Counted from the first letter of the stretch, positions 1 through 5,524 are shown. The stretch is 12,929 nucleotides of DNA from Candidatus Heimdallarchaeota archaeon (GCA_030602675.1 JAUVZH010000034.1:1-12929), one strand, 5' to 3'. Notes: a model not told the origin generated them from the letters alone. Program-made: numbers and translations.

Positions 1-364
1 CAAGAAAGGTGCTCCAAAGGAGCGAACCACTGCTATTAAACTTCGCAACAATGACATCACTGTTACCGCTGTAGGTGCTGTCATATGCATTCTGGGTGGG
101 AAAATCGTTTGAATCTGTATGACCCGTGACATAGCAACTGCCATCTTCAGCTACAGCAATACCATACCCGATCTCTTCCCCATCACTTCCGCCAAGGTAT
201 GTACTGAAATTTAATTTAGGATAGGTTACATGTACAGCTTCAGAACAAGCTAGTGTAGTTTGTTCAATAGAAGGAAGTACCTGCTGAGGGATTGAAAAAA
301 ATACAACACTTATGAGGAGGACAACGCCCAAACGATTGAATACTAATCGTAAGATTTTTCCCAT
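1..364 (-). CDS. Secreted SBBP-repeat beta-propeller protein, N-terminal part (cut by window edge)
   Basis: The first 121 residues of a longer protein are visible; the frame is still open at base 1. Residues 1-11 carry K3, R6 and R11. They are followed by a hydrophobic stretch at about 12-25 (LGVVLLISVVFFSI) and polar residues, a typical Sec signal peptide, so the protein is probably exported or anchored. From about residue 53 the sequence has the SBBP (seven-bladed beta-propeller) repeat pattern: YLGGSDGEE, then IAVAEDGSCYVTG, DFPTQNAYD, DVIVAKFNSSGSLLWSTFL. The closing STFL repeats the opening STYLGG, so a blade is about 65 residues. ATG 364 was chosen because GGGG (373-376) lies 8 bases upstream; an in-frame ATG at 394 has no such site. 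Such repeats are common in cell-surface proteins; the ligand is unknown. Direct counting gives 84 G/C in the first 180 bases (47%), well above the neighbouring genes. Confidence 0.8.
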   Translation of the reverse strand, partial: MGKILRLVFNRLGVVLLISVVFFSIPQQVLPSIEQTTLACSEAVHVTYPKLNFSTYLGGSDGEEIGYGIAVAEDGSCYVTGHTDSNDFPTQNAYDSTYSGNSDVIVAKFNSSGSLLWSTFL

Positions 365-635
365 AATAAATTCCCCAAAGAAACAATCATCCATATTCCA
401 TAAAAGATTTGCTCCATGAATAGTATTGGTTACCAAGAAGTAGGGATCCAATTGAGTGGCGGAAAGAAATCCAGAAGAAAATGAGTATTCTACGATACTT
501 TGCGATGTTTTGATTTCAAACAGTTTGTATCCCCTCGCGCCTACCAATTATTATTATCTAATCTTTCTTTCTAGATTTTCTTTCTCTCAAGCTCAAAATG
601 ATATAGAAAACTAGTGCAGTTTAATGAAAAATGAT

Positions 636-749
636 TTACCATTTTCCACCCAAGTAATGAACTATATCCCATTTATAGTAGCCCATCTTCATTTTTGACT
701 TTCTTTTTTTCTTTCTGTTTTTTTTATCTTTAGCATTCACTTTTACCAT
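636..749 (-). CDS. Possible micro-ORF, 37 residues, very basic
   Basis: An ATG at 749 directly follows GGAGG; a GTG in the same frame at 740 sits 9 bases after that GGAGG and is the better-spaced start. The product begins with about 17 mostly Lys/Arg residues and ends GYYKWDIVHYLGGKW before TAA. The basic half follows directly from the purine-rich strand, which argues against selection on the protein. The ending resembles the short lead-in found before the first cysteine pair of some small HNH or zinc-ribbon proteins, but here it stops at Trp. This could be a chance ORF, a decayed gene remnant or a real small protein. Coding status is uncertain. Confidence 0.2.
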   Translation of the reverse strand: MVKVNAKDKKNRKKKRKSKMKMGYYKWDIVHYLGGKW

Positions 750-813
750 CCTCCACTCTTTCTTATTTCATTCTAGGGTTTAAGATAACTTTTCTCACCA
801 AGATATAAATATA

Positions 814-854
814 TTCTCATTCATTTGAGAAATAGTTCTGAGTTTTTCTCAGAA
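814..854. repeat. Two adjacent small inverted repeats with related arms
   Basis: TTCTCA (814-819) pairs with TGAGAA (826-831) across 6 bases. TTCTGAG (836-842) pairs perfectly with CTCAGAA (848-854) across a T5 loop. A further TTCTCA lies at 792-797. The arms share the TTCTCA/TGAGAA core and sit between a symmetric TATA-like element (802-813) and the likely ribL promoter. They could be regulator half-sites, or RNA hairpins if transcription starts upstream. Confidence 0.5.
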
Positions 855-878
855 AAATTTTTGTTTTCATTGCATTTG

Positions 879-891
879 AAAAATTATAAAA
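879..891 (+). promoter_or_regulatory. Candidate BRE/TATA promoter for the RibL-like gene
   Basis: GAAAAA followed by TTATAAAA resembles an archaeal BRE plus TATA box. Transcription would start about 25 bases downstream, near 910-915. That leaves a leader of roughly 25-30 bases including GGAGGA at 928-933. The call rests on sequence likeness and spacing only. Confidence 0.4.
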
Positions 892-1028
892 ACAGATACT
901 CTAATTTACAACATGAAACGTCTCACTGGAGGACATAAATAACGAACGATAAAAAACCAAACAACTTAGACTCAAAGAGTTATTTTGTTCCAATTCCGTC
1001 ACAAAAGAAAAACCAGAACAGGATTCTT

Positions 1029-1466
1029 GTGTTTGGAACGTATGACATCATTCATCCAGCGCATATAAGATTTCTAGTTGAAGCACGCACAGCTGCTAAT
1101 TGTCCAAATTGTGAGCTTGTAGCAGTAATTTCCCGTGACAGTTCTATTGAAAGGATAAAAGGGCACAAACCAATTTTTAATGAGATGGACAGATTAAAAC
1201 TCATAAGTGGTCTTCGAGTTGTTGATTATGCACGTTTAGGAAATGAAGGAGAAGATTATTTCAAAGTCATTCTTGAAGTTAACCCTGATTTTATTGTTTT
1301 AGGATATGATCAAATATCTGAAGATCAACCACTTTTTGATTTCATTAAAGAACATGAACTAACTACTCGAGTATACCGTTTACCACATTTTGAAAGTGGT
1401 GATGTTAGTAGTTCATCAGAAGTTCGTGAAAAAGTTCTTGAGATTTGCAATGATAAAAATGAGTAA
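1029..1466 (+). CDS. ribL: RibL-type nucleotidyltransferase (probable archaeal FAD synthetase)
   Basis: Probably transfers AMP from ATP to FMN to make FAD in the cytoplasm. The family is the cytidylyltransferase-like HxGH superfamily; glycerol-3-phosphate cytidylyltransferase is the main alternative. Visible motifs, numbered from GTG 1029, are FGTYDIIHPAH (2-12, with HPAH in place of the usual HPGH), SRDSSIERIKGHKPIF, PDFIVLGYDQ and the C-terminal SSSSEVREKV, equivalent to ISSTxIR. GTG 1029 is the only standard start codon in the frame, which is open from 939, just after a TAA at 936-938. It is a poor start: the codons immediately before it read R-I-L, completing the family's first beta strand (RILVFGTYD). 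GGAGGA at 928-933 sits 5 bases before an ATA at 939, so the true product may be about 175 residues. Function confidence is good; the 5' end is uncertain. Confidence 0.85.
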   Translation: MFGTYDIIHPAHIRFLVEARTAANCPNCELVAVISRDSSIERIKGHKPIFNEMDRLKLISGLRVVDYARLGNEGEDYFKVILEVNPDFIVLGYDQISEDQPLFDFIKEHELTTRVYRLPHFESGDVSSSSEVREKVLEICNDKNE

Positions 1467-1467
1467 A

Positions 1468-1510
1468 CTACACAAGGACAACTATTTTTGACCTTATGTA
1501 GCTTTATTTT
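1468..1510. terminator. Hairpin between convergent genes, probable bidirectional terminator
   Basis: CTACACAAGG (1468-1477) pairs with CCTTATGTAG (1492-1501) with a single mismatch, around a 14-base loop. It begins just after the ribL stop and is followed by CTTTATTTT on the plus strand; T-rich sequence also follows on the minus strand. It lies between two converging genes. Confidence 0.5.
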
Positions 1511-1516
1511 CACATT

Positions 1517-2854
1517 TCAGAGTATATTCTCAGGTATTTTCGTTTTCGCTATCTTTTTGAAATCTGCTTTTTCAAATGAGGCTATTTTTTCCAAAACTGA
1601 TTTCTGATCTTCACTAGATATTATACATTCATCGTTTTGTACAAAATTTGCTATATCATTTAACAAAGCACGATATTCTTCTACTAGACTTTCATCAATA
1701 ATTGTAGTGCCTTCGATACCGAATTCCTTTAAGGTATAAATTTTCTCTTTATCAGCTTCTTTGATCTTTCCTATAATAAACGCATCTCTTTCTAGAGGGT
1801 TATTGTACTGGTAGAATCTTTCGATATTGTTGATGTCATCGTCTACTTCTCTGGCAGTTATTTTCTTTTCTTTAATTGATTTCTGCAACATAAGGTATGG
1901 TAAAGTTATTTCGTATTCCCCAAGATTTGAGAAATCACCAATTCGCCATAGTTTTGGTGGTCTAAAAGTTGATCCTGTTCTTTCTAAGTAGCTTTCATGT
2001 AATACTTCTAACAACGATTTACCGATATGATCAGTTTTACTCAGGATTTCATCAGCAGTTATGTCTTGTAGGGTGTTTCCTGAATATAGGAAAGCATCTA
2101 GATTTGAATTCATTTCTTCTGTTATAAAATCAATACTTGATACAACCGGGTAGTAATGATTTGCATTTTTTATTCCATGCGTTGCAACCATTAGATTCCA
2201 ATAAAATGTCGATGCTTCTGTTGTTTTAATATTACTCCAGAAATTTTTCAAATTTTCATTTAATAGATCTTGATATGAACTGAATTTAGGTCCACCATTA
2301 ACAATTATGTGTAGAGCCATTCTCCTTTCATCTAGAATATTTTGTTTAAAGAGTTCAGCATGTCCACAATCAGCTTCTCTTGCTATCCAATTTAAAGCTA
2401 AATATTGAATTATGGATTTAATGAAGGTGTCCATGAATAATTTTGGATATTGGTATCGCAGCTGTAGTGCTTTAGCAACATATTGGTAATTTGAAGAATC
2501 AAGTGATTTACCCACTTCGTGTAATTTCTGCCCTTCTAATATAGATATTTCTTGTAAAAGCTTGAATTGTTCTTTTGGTTGAAACCTAAAGAGTGCTAAG
2601 TTCACACATTTATTCCTAATGAGATTAGCAATGTATTTTTTAGCATTTAATGGATCTAATTTCGGGGAACTTTTACTTTTTGTTTCAGGCAATCCCAAGA
2701 GATTTACAATATGATTGGAATATAATAGATTATTAAGCAGAAGAATAATCTCATGTTCTTTTTCAATTGACAGAATGCCAATGATTACATCTTCGCCTAT
2801 TTTTCCAGTCTCAGTAACTCCTAGACTAAGATTACAATCTATATTTTCACTCAT
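1517..2854 (-). CDS. Hypothetical protein, 445 residues, family not recognised
   Basis: I do not recognise this protein. It has no signal peptide or clear membrane segment and looks like a soluble alpha/beta protein with a charged, helical C-terminal third (about 330-445). ATG 2854 has GGGGGG (2861-2866) 6 bases upstream, so the start is good. Three short stretches recall the order of acidic motifs in RNase HII or DUF3800 (RNase H fold) proteins: GVTETGKIGEDVIIGIL (12-28, where those families have a D-E-S/T-G core), HIIVNGGP (182-189, where an Asp often follows the strand) and VVSSIDFITEEMN (237-249). Two of the expected acidic residues would be Thr and Asn here. If the likeness is real, the site is altered or inactive; it may be coincidence. 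The gene lies downstream of translin on the same strand, 174 bases away with a terminator-like hairpin between them, so the two are probably separately transcribed. It converges on ribL. Confidence 0.75.
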   Translation of the reverse strand: MSENIDCNLSLGVTETGKIGEDVIIGILSIEKEHEIILLLNNLLYSNHIVNLLGLPETKSKSSPKLDPLNAKKYIANLIRNKCVNLALFRFQPKEQFKLLQEISILEGQKLHEVGKSLDSSNYQYVAKALQLRYQYPKLFMDTFIKSIIQYLALNWIAREADCGHAELFKQNILDERRMALHIIVNGGPKFSSYQDLLNENLKNFWSNIKTTEASTFYWNLMVATHGIKNANHYYPVVSSIDFITEEMNSNLDAFLYSGNTLQDITADEILSKTDHIGKSLLEVLHESYLERTGSTFRPPKLWRIGDFSNLGEYEITLPYLMLQKSIKEKKITAREVDDDINNIERFYQYNNPLERDAFIIGKIKEADKEKIYTLKEFGIEGTTIIDESLVEEYRALLNDIANFVQNDECIISSEDQKSVLEKIASFEKADFKKIAKTKIPENIL

Positions 2855-2896
2855 AGCATTCCCCCCAAGATTTAATTGGAATTATACAGTGAAAAT

Positions 2897-2906
2897 TATT
2901 ATAATA
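2897..2906 (-). promoter_or_regulatory. Candidate TATA box for the 445-residue hypothetical gene
   Basis: On the minus strand this reads TATTATAAT. Its centre lies about 48 bases before ATG 2854, so a start about 25 bases downstream would give a leader of roughly 20 bases containing the G6 ribosome site. The surroundings are AT-rich, so the call is tentative. Confidence 0.3.
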
Positions 2907-2961
2907 TGTACTATTTCCTACACTTATTAGTTATTCTCTAAAACTCAAATTTGTTAATAAA

Positions 2962-3009
2962 AAATTAAGAAAAAAATGTTTTTTAGTGAAGCTTATTGCT
3001 AAACTTCAC
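2962..3009 (-). terminator. Stem-loop plus T-tracts downstream of translin
   Basis: On the minus strand GTGAAG (3009-3004) pairs with CTTCAC (2991-2986) over a 12-base loop. It is followed by T-rich sequence read from plus 2985 down to about 2955. It begins about 20 bases after the translin stop, where a terminator is expected. Confidence 0.5.
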
Positions 3010-3028
3010 AAAAACTTTTTCCATAAGA

Positions 3029-3682
3029 TTAAAGGTTCTTTTTGATTTTTGTTAGCTTATCTGATAGACTGGTCATTGCTTCTTTCAATTCAAATGCTTG
3101 TTGAGCATTAATTAAATCAGTTCTGCTTCTATTAACTAAATTTCTTCCGACATCTAGTTTTGATCTCAAAGGACCAACAAGCATTTTTGTATAATCAACG
3201 GTCATTAGCTCTGAGTATAAATAATCCATATATCTGAATGCTCTTTGCGCATTATCAAAATTACGATTTCTTAATGAATCCATCATAAATCGTCGCAATT
3301 CCCCTATGGTATCACCAGCAGCTAGCATATAACCGGCAAAAGTTATTTGACAATCTTCAACCGAAGGTATTTTATCATTTCTAACAATAGAGCTAATAAA
3401 AATTGCTTCTCCTAATTCTTGAGCAACATCATCTAATCCTCTCCAACATTCCATGGATTTAGTTCCCTTTACTGCAGTTACCATTTCTTTGTAGTGTTCT
3501 CTTGCGCTTTCGATTTTTTTATCTACTATATCGAATTCCTTACGATGCACGGATTTGATAGCTTCGCTACAAATTCGAATTGTTTTTCTTTGTTTTTGAA
3601 TGATTATTTCTCTTACTTTGTTTTCTTCTTCTAACTTTAGCTTAATTTTACGCATTGATTTTTCAAATTCCTCAGTATGCAA
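3029..3682 (-). CDS. Translin-family protein (archaeal translin/C3PO-type)
   Basis: An all-helical protein of 217 residues, the usual translin length. The diagnostic stretch is YMLAAGDTIGELRR (118-131), followed by SLRNRNFDNAQRAFRYMDYLYSEL-type helices and GPLRSKLDVGRNLVNRSRTDL (about 170-190), all characteristic of archaeal translins. Translin family members form octamers that bind single-stranded RNA or DNA; TRAX and the archaeal homologue from Archaeoglobus have RNase activity. The acidic residues expected at that site appear present: E89 and E92 (QELGE) and D124/E128 (GDTIGE). Cleavage activity is therefore plausible but inferred. There is no second translin/TRAX gene in the window, as expected for a homo-oligomeric archaeal form. 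The start ATG 3682 has only a weak upstream AGGTTGG, and a TATA-like box lies about 35-42 bases upstream. It is divergent from the eight-cysteine gene. Confidence 0.88.
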   Translation of the reverse strand: MHTEEFEKSMRKIKLKLEEENKVREIIIQKQRKTIRICSEAIKSVHRKEFDIVDKKIESAREHYKEMVTAVKGTKSMECWRGLDDVAQELGEAIFISSIVRNDKIPSVEDCQITFAGYMLAAGDTIGELRRFMMDSLRNRNFDNAQRAFRYMDYLYSELMTVDYTKMLVGPLRSKLDVGRNLVNRSRTDLINAQQAFELKEAMTSLSDKLTKIKKNL

Positions 3683-3716
3683 TTTTAACCAACCTAGTAA
3701 TTATCAAACGCACTGG

Positions 3717-3724
3717 ATTATAAA
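3717..3724 (-). promoter_or_regulatory. Candidate TATA box for translin
   Basis: The minus strand reads TTTATAAT here, within AATTTATAATCC. A start about 25 bases downstream would fall near 3695 and leave a leader of about 13 bases before ATG 3682. Tentative. Confidence 0.4.
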
Positions 3725-3780
3725 TTAATCTCATATTTTTTAATTATCATTCAATTAGTTTATGAAAAGCAAAAGAAGTT

Positions 3781-3860
3781 AATACTTTCAGTTATCTCCA
3801 ATAGATGTTTGTTCTTTTAATAAGATGTTTGAAGAGGAGATTGGCAATACTTTCACCAAT
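3781..3860. repeat. Paired direct repeats and a small inverted repeat upstream of a TATA box
   Basis: AATACTTTCA occurs at 3781-3790 and 3846-3855. AGATGTTTG occurs at 3803-3811 and 3823-3831, exactly 20 bp apart (about two helical turns). ATTGG (3840-3844) is the inverse of CCAAT (3856-3860) and frames the second AATACTTTCA. All lie between translin and the eight-cysteine gene, just upstream of the plus-strand TATA at 3871-3880, so they may bind a regulator of one or both genes. Confidence 0.5.
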
Positions 3861-3870
3861 CAGTCTCAAC

Positions 3871-3880
3871 TTTTTATATA
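3871..3880 (+). promoter_or_regulatory. TATA box for the eight-cysteine gene
   Basis: TTTTTATATA lies about 40 bases before ATG 3917. A start about 25 bases downstream would fall near 3900. The ribosome site AAGGAG (3903-3908) then sits at the very start of the transcript, 8 bases from ATG. Confidence 0.55.
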
Positions 3881-3916
3881 GCCTATTGAATTATAATAAA
3901 CTAAGGAGCGCAGAAA

Positions 3917-4207
3917 ATGCATACAAAGAAGAAAATCATCCAAAAGGTCAAGATTGAAACTGTTCAAGCTAAAATTCTGTTGGATTTGGCACCTTGTCCT
4001 GATTGTACAAGTTCTCTAAACTTCTATCTTGATTGTCCTTTTGGTGAAGGTAACATAGTAAACCCAGAGATCTGTGCTGAACAATGCAATGTTCAATGTG
4101 AAGCACTAATTTATTGTGAACAATGTGACTATGAGGAGTTTATTGAATTATTTCCAAGAACAGGTTTACCTTTGAAGAAAGGTTTGGAAGAACGTGATGC
4201 AGTATAA
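3917..4207 (+). CDS. Small eight-cysteine (zinc-ribbon-like) protein
   Basis: A 96-residue protein with eight cysteines: C27, C30, C40, C53, C57, C61, C67 and C70. CPDC (27-30) and CEQC (67-70) form the two knuckles of a zinc ribbon. Between them C53, C57 and C61 are spaced every fourth residue (CAEQCNVQC), and C40 is extra, so the insert could hold a second metal or an iron-sulfur cluster. The N-terminal 22 residues are basic and the C-terminus is charged. No membrane segment or signal is seen, so it is likely cytoplasmic. ATG 3917 has AAGGAG 8 bases upstream and a TATA box further up, so it is well supported as a gene. The family is not recognised; a nucleic-acid-binding or protein-binding adaptor is the default guess. 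It converges on the Roadblock gene 52 bases away. Confidence 0.75.
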   Translation: MHTKKKIIQKVKIETVQAKILLDLAPCPDCTSSLNFYLDCPFGEGNIVNPEICAEQCNVQCEALIYCEQCDYEEFIELFPRTGLPLKKGLEERDAV

Positions 4208-4259
4208 AGAGTCATTTACAATAGATATGAATGAAAAATATGGACTAATATGAAATGCT

Positions 4260-4718
4260 TTAATCTTCGGGGATGTCTGGAATAGCAAGATTTTCATCGA
4301 AATTTTGATCATAATCTGGGATGTATTTGTCTCCCGGAGGCAATAATTCTGGGCGCTTCGCAAGTATTCTTTCTATTTTTTGAGCAATAAATACTAATGT
4401 AATCGCTTGAGACACATAGGCTTCTCCTTCTAGAACTGCCATAACCAACGCGTTTTGACCAGCACTGACTGCGACTATATGTTTGTCACCTGGAACATTG
4501 ATTTGAATATCTCTAACACCTGAGAATTTTAAAAGATCTGAAACGTATTCAGAAATGTGTATTATCCCTGATGCTGCTGCACTTAGTGCTTCTTTCAAAT
4601 CCTCAGAATCATCTGGAGCAAATGTTTGGATCGGAATTCCTGATCGAGAGGCTACTACAATTGTATTTACACCTGTAGATTGAGAAAAATCTGATAGGAT
4701 TGTTTCTATGTCTTCCAT
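4260..4718 (-). CDS. Roadblock/LC7-domain protein
   Basis: Residues 1-120 match the Roadblock/LC7 (longin-like) fold: an opening helix (MEDIETILSDFSQSTGV), strand NTIVVASRSGIPIQTF, a long helix with DLKEALSAAASGIIHISEYV, strands IQINVPGDKHIVAVSAGQNALVMAVLE, and a closing helix. A Pro- and Asp-rich tail follows (PELLPPGDKY to the C-terminal IPDIPED). Such proteins form dimers that act as scaffolds or regulators of small Ras-like GTPases; in archaea, notably Asgard, many are encoded singly. No GTPase gene is visible here. Start choice: ATG 4718 has GGGTG five bases upstream. A TTG at 4730 would add four residues (MGVK) but lacks a good ribosome site. The C-terminal tail of about 30 residues is an extension beyond the minimal domain. 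The gene follows GDPD by 113 bases and has its own likely TATA box. Confidence 0.85.
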   Translation of the reverse strand: MEDIETILSDFSQSTGVNTIVVASRSGIPIQTFAPDDSEDLKEALSAAASGIIHISEYVSDLLKFSGVRDIQINVPGDKHIVAVSAGQNALVMAVLEGEAYVSQAITLVFIAQKIERILAKRPELLPPGDKYIPDYDQNFDENLAIPDIPED

Positions 4719-4776
4719 TTTTACACCCAACTAACTTATTTGTAGCTCTTCAGAGTTATTTATTTTACTGTTGTAG

Positions 4777-4783
4777 TTTTATA
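4777..4783 (-). promoter_or_regulatory. TATA box for the Roadblock gene
   Basis: The minus strand reads TATAAAA within CGCTATAAAACTAC, about 60 bases before ATG 4718. A start near 4753 would give a leader of about 35 bases. This supports transcription separate from GDPD. Confidence 0.5.
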
Positions 4784-4831
4784 GCGTCTTCCAGTAATTT
4801 TTATCTTTCTCTTCTAAAGCTGCTAAAATTG

Positions 4832-5524
4832 TTATTTGTCTTTTAGAAATTTAATAATTTCCTTGGGATTATTAGTTATTATACCATCTGCACCCCATTC
4901 AGTCAATTTTCTTGCTGTTATTCGATCATCGACTGTCCATACTCGTACTTGCATATTCAATTCATGTGCATTGTTAATTAGTGTTTTATTTACAAAGTGT
5001 TTTCCTGGATGTATGTCATTAGTATCAACATTTTTGATTAATTTTTTCAAATCTTTTGTTCTTCTGTTGAATAGATATGCAGTAGGAATTTCATTTGTTA
5101 GTTCTTTCAATTTATTAAGAACTGGAATCTTAAATGAAGACACAACAAGTTTTTTGTTAATCTTTAATTCTTTCAGCATTTCAACAAGTTGATTTTCAAA
5201 TCCTATTTCTTTTACCTCTACATTTAACCAATGCTTGTTACCATAAAGCTTCAATACATCTCTTAATAATGGGATTTTTTCTTCTTTCCCAAAATCGCAC
5301 TTTAATAGATTTGAATAGCTTATTTTTGATATTCTACCCCTTCCATTTGATGTTCGATTTATCCTCTGGTCATGAATAATAACCAGCTCATCATCAGCTG
5401 TTTTCCGTACATCAAACTCAATACCATCAGCTCCATCTTGTAAAGCTCTATCAAATGCTTTCATTGTATTCTCTGGTTCAATAGAGGAGGCACCTCGATG
5501 TCCAAAAATGATGGGAAAATTCAT
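4832..5524 (-). CDS. ugpQ: Glycerophosphodiester phosphodiesterase (GDPD, cytoplasmic type)
   Basis: Hydrolyses glycerophosphodiesters to glycerol phosphate plus an alcohol. The TIM-barrel GDPD signature is complete: GHRGASSIEPENT (8-20) with H9 and R10, GADGIEFDVRKTADD (31-45) with metal ligands E36 and D38, VIIHD (48-52) with H51, and NVEVKE (101-106) with E103 and K105. The C-terminus carries the usual VRVWTVDD and GADGIITNNP motifs. At 230 residues it is the standard length of the small soluble form, with no signal peptide. ATG 5524 has GGTGTGA upstream. It is divergent from the prenyl diphosphate synthase, sharing a 93-bp promoter region, which suggests a link to membrane-lipid turnover. 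The substrate in an archaeon with ether lipids (glycerophospho headgroup products) is inferred. The symbol is by family only. Confidence 0.9.
   Translation of the reverse strand: MNFPIIFGHRGASSIEPENTMKAFDRALQDGADGIEFDVRKTADDELVIIHDQRINRTSNGRGRISKISYSNLLKCDFGKEEKIPLLRDVLKLYGNKHWLNVEVKEIGFENQLVEMLKELKINKKLVVSSFKIPVLNKLKELTNEIPTAYLFNRRTKDLKKLIKNVDTNDIHPGKHFVNKTLINNAHELNMQVRVWTVDDRITARKLTEWGADGIITNNPKEIIKFLKDK

Larger units (their letters stand above)
365..938. other. Long intergenic region between two divergent genes
   Basis: About 570 bases contain no convincing full-length gene. From the left there is the SBBP gene's ribosome site, then unremarkable sequence with a short GC-rich patch (about 531-542). 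A pyrimidine-rich plus strand follows at about 685-778, with T runs of 7-8. Next come an AT-rich, nearly symmetric TATA-like element (about 802-813), two small inverted repeats (814-831, 836-854) and the probable ribL promoter (about 879-891). A weak micro-ORF on the minus strand (636-749) is listed separately. The T runs read as plus-strand terminators, but no plus-strand gene is seen upstream of them, so an unannotated RNA is possible. That is inference. Confidence 0.6.

Noticed and set aside
416..484. 22-codon plus-strand ORF (MNSIGYQEV...) in the long intergenic region
   Set aside because: No ribosome site, no promoter-like element at the right spacing, and too short to judge.
762..780. 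Polypyrimidine tract ending TTTCATTCTAGGG, resembling a eukaryotic 3' splice site
   Set aside because: Archaeal protein genes do not use spliceosomal introns, there is no matching 5' site or split gene, and chance in a T/C-rich tract explains it.
4779..4840. A coding-looking stretch (ITILAALEEKDKNYWKTL) in another frame just after the GDPD stop
   Set aside because: It has no standard start codon or ribosome site, and GDPD already ends at the usual family length. A frameshifted extension is not needed, and the stretch overlaps a good TATA box for the Roadblock gene.
4836..5192. 118-codon open frame antisense to the GDPD gene
   Set aside because: The GDPD frame has complete catalytic motifs. 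The antisense frame has no ribosome site or recognisable family and is a by-product of AT-rich coding sequence.
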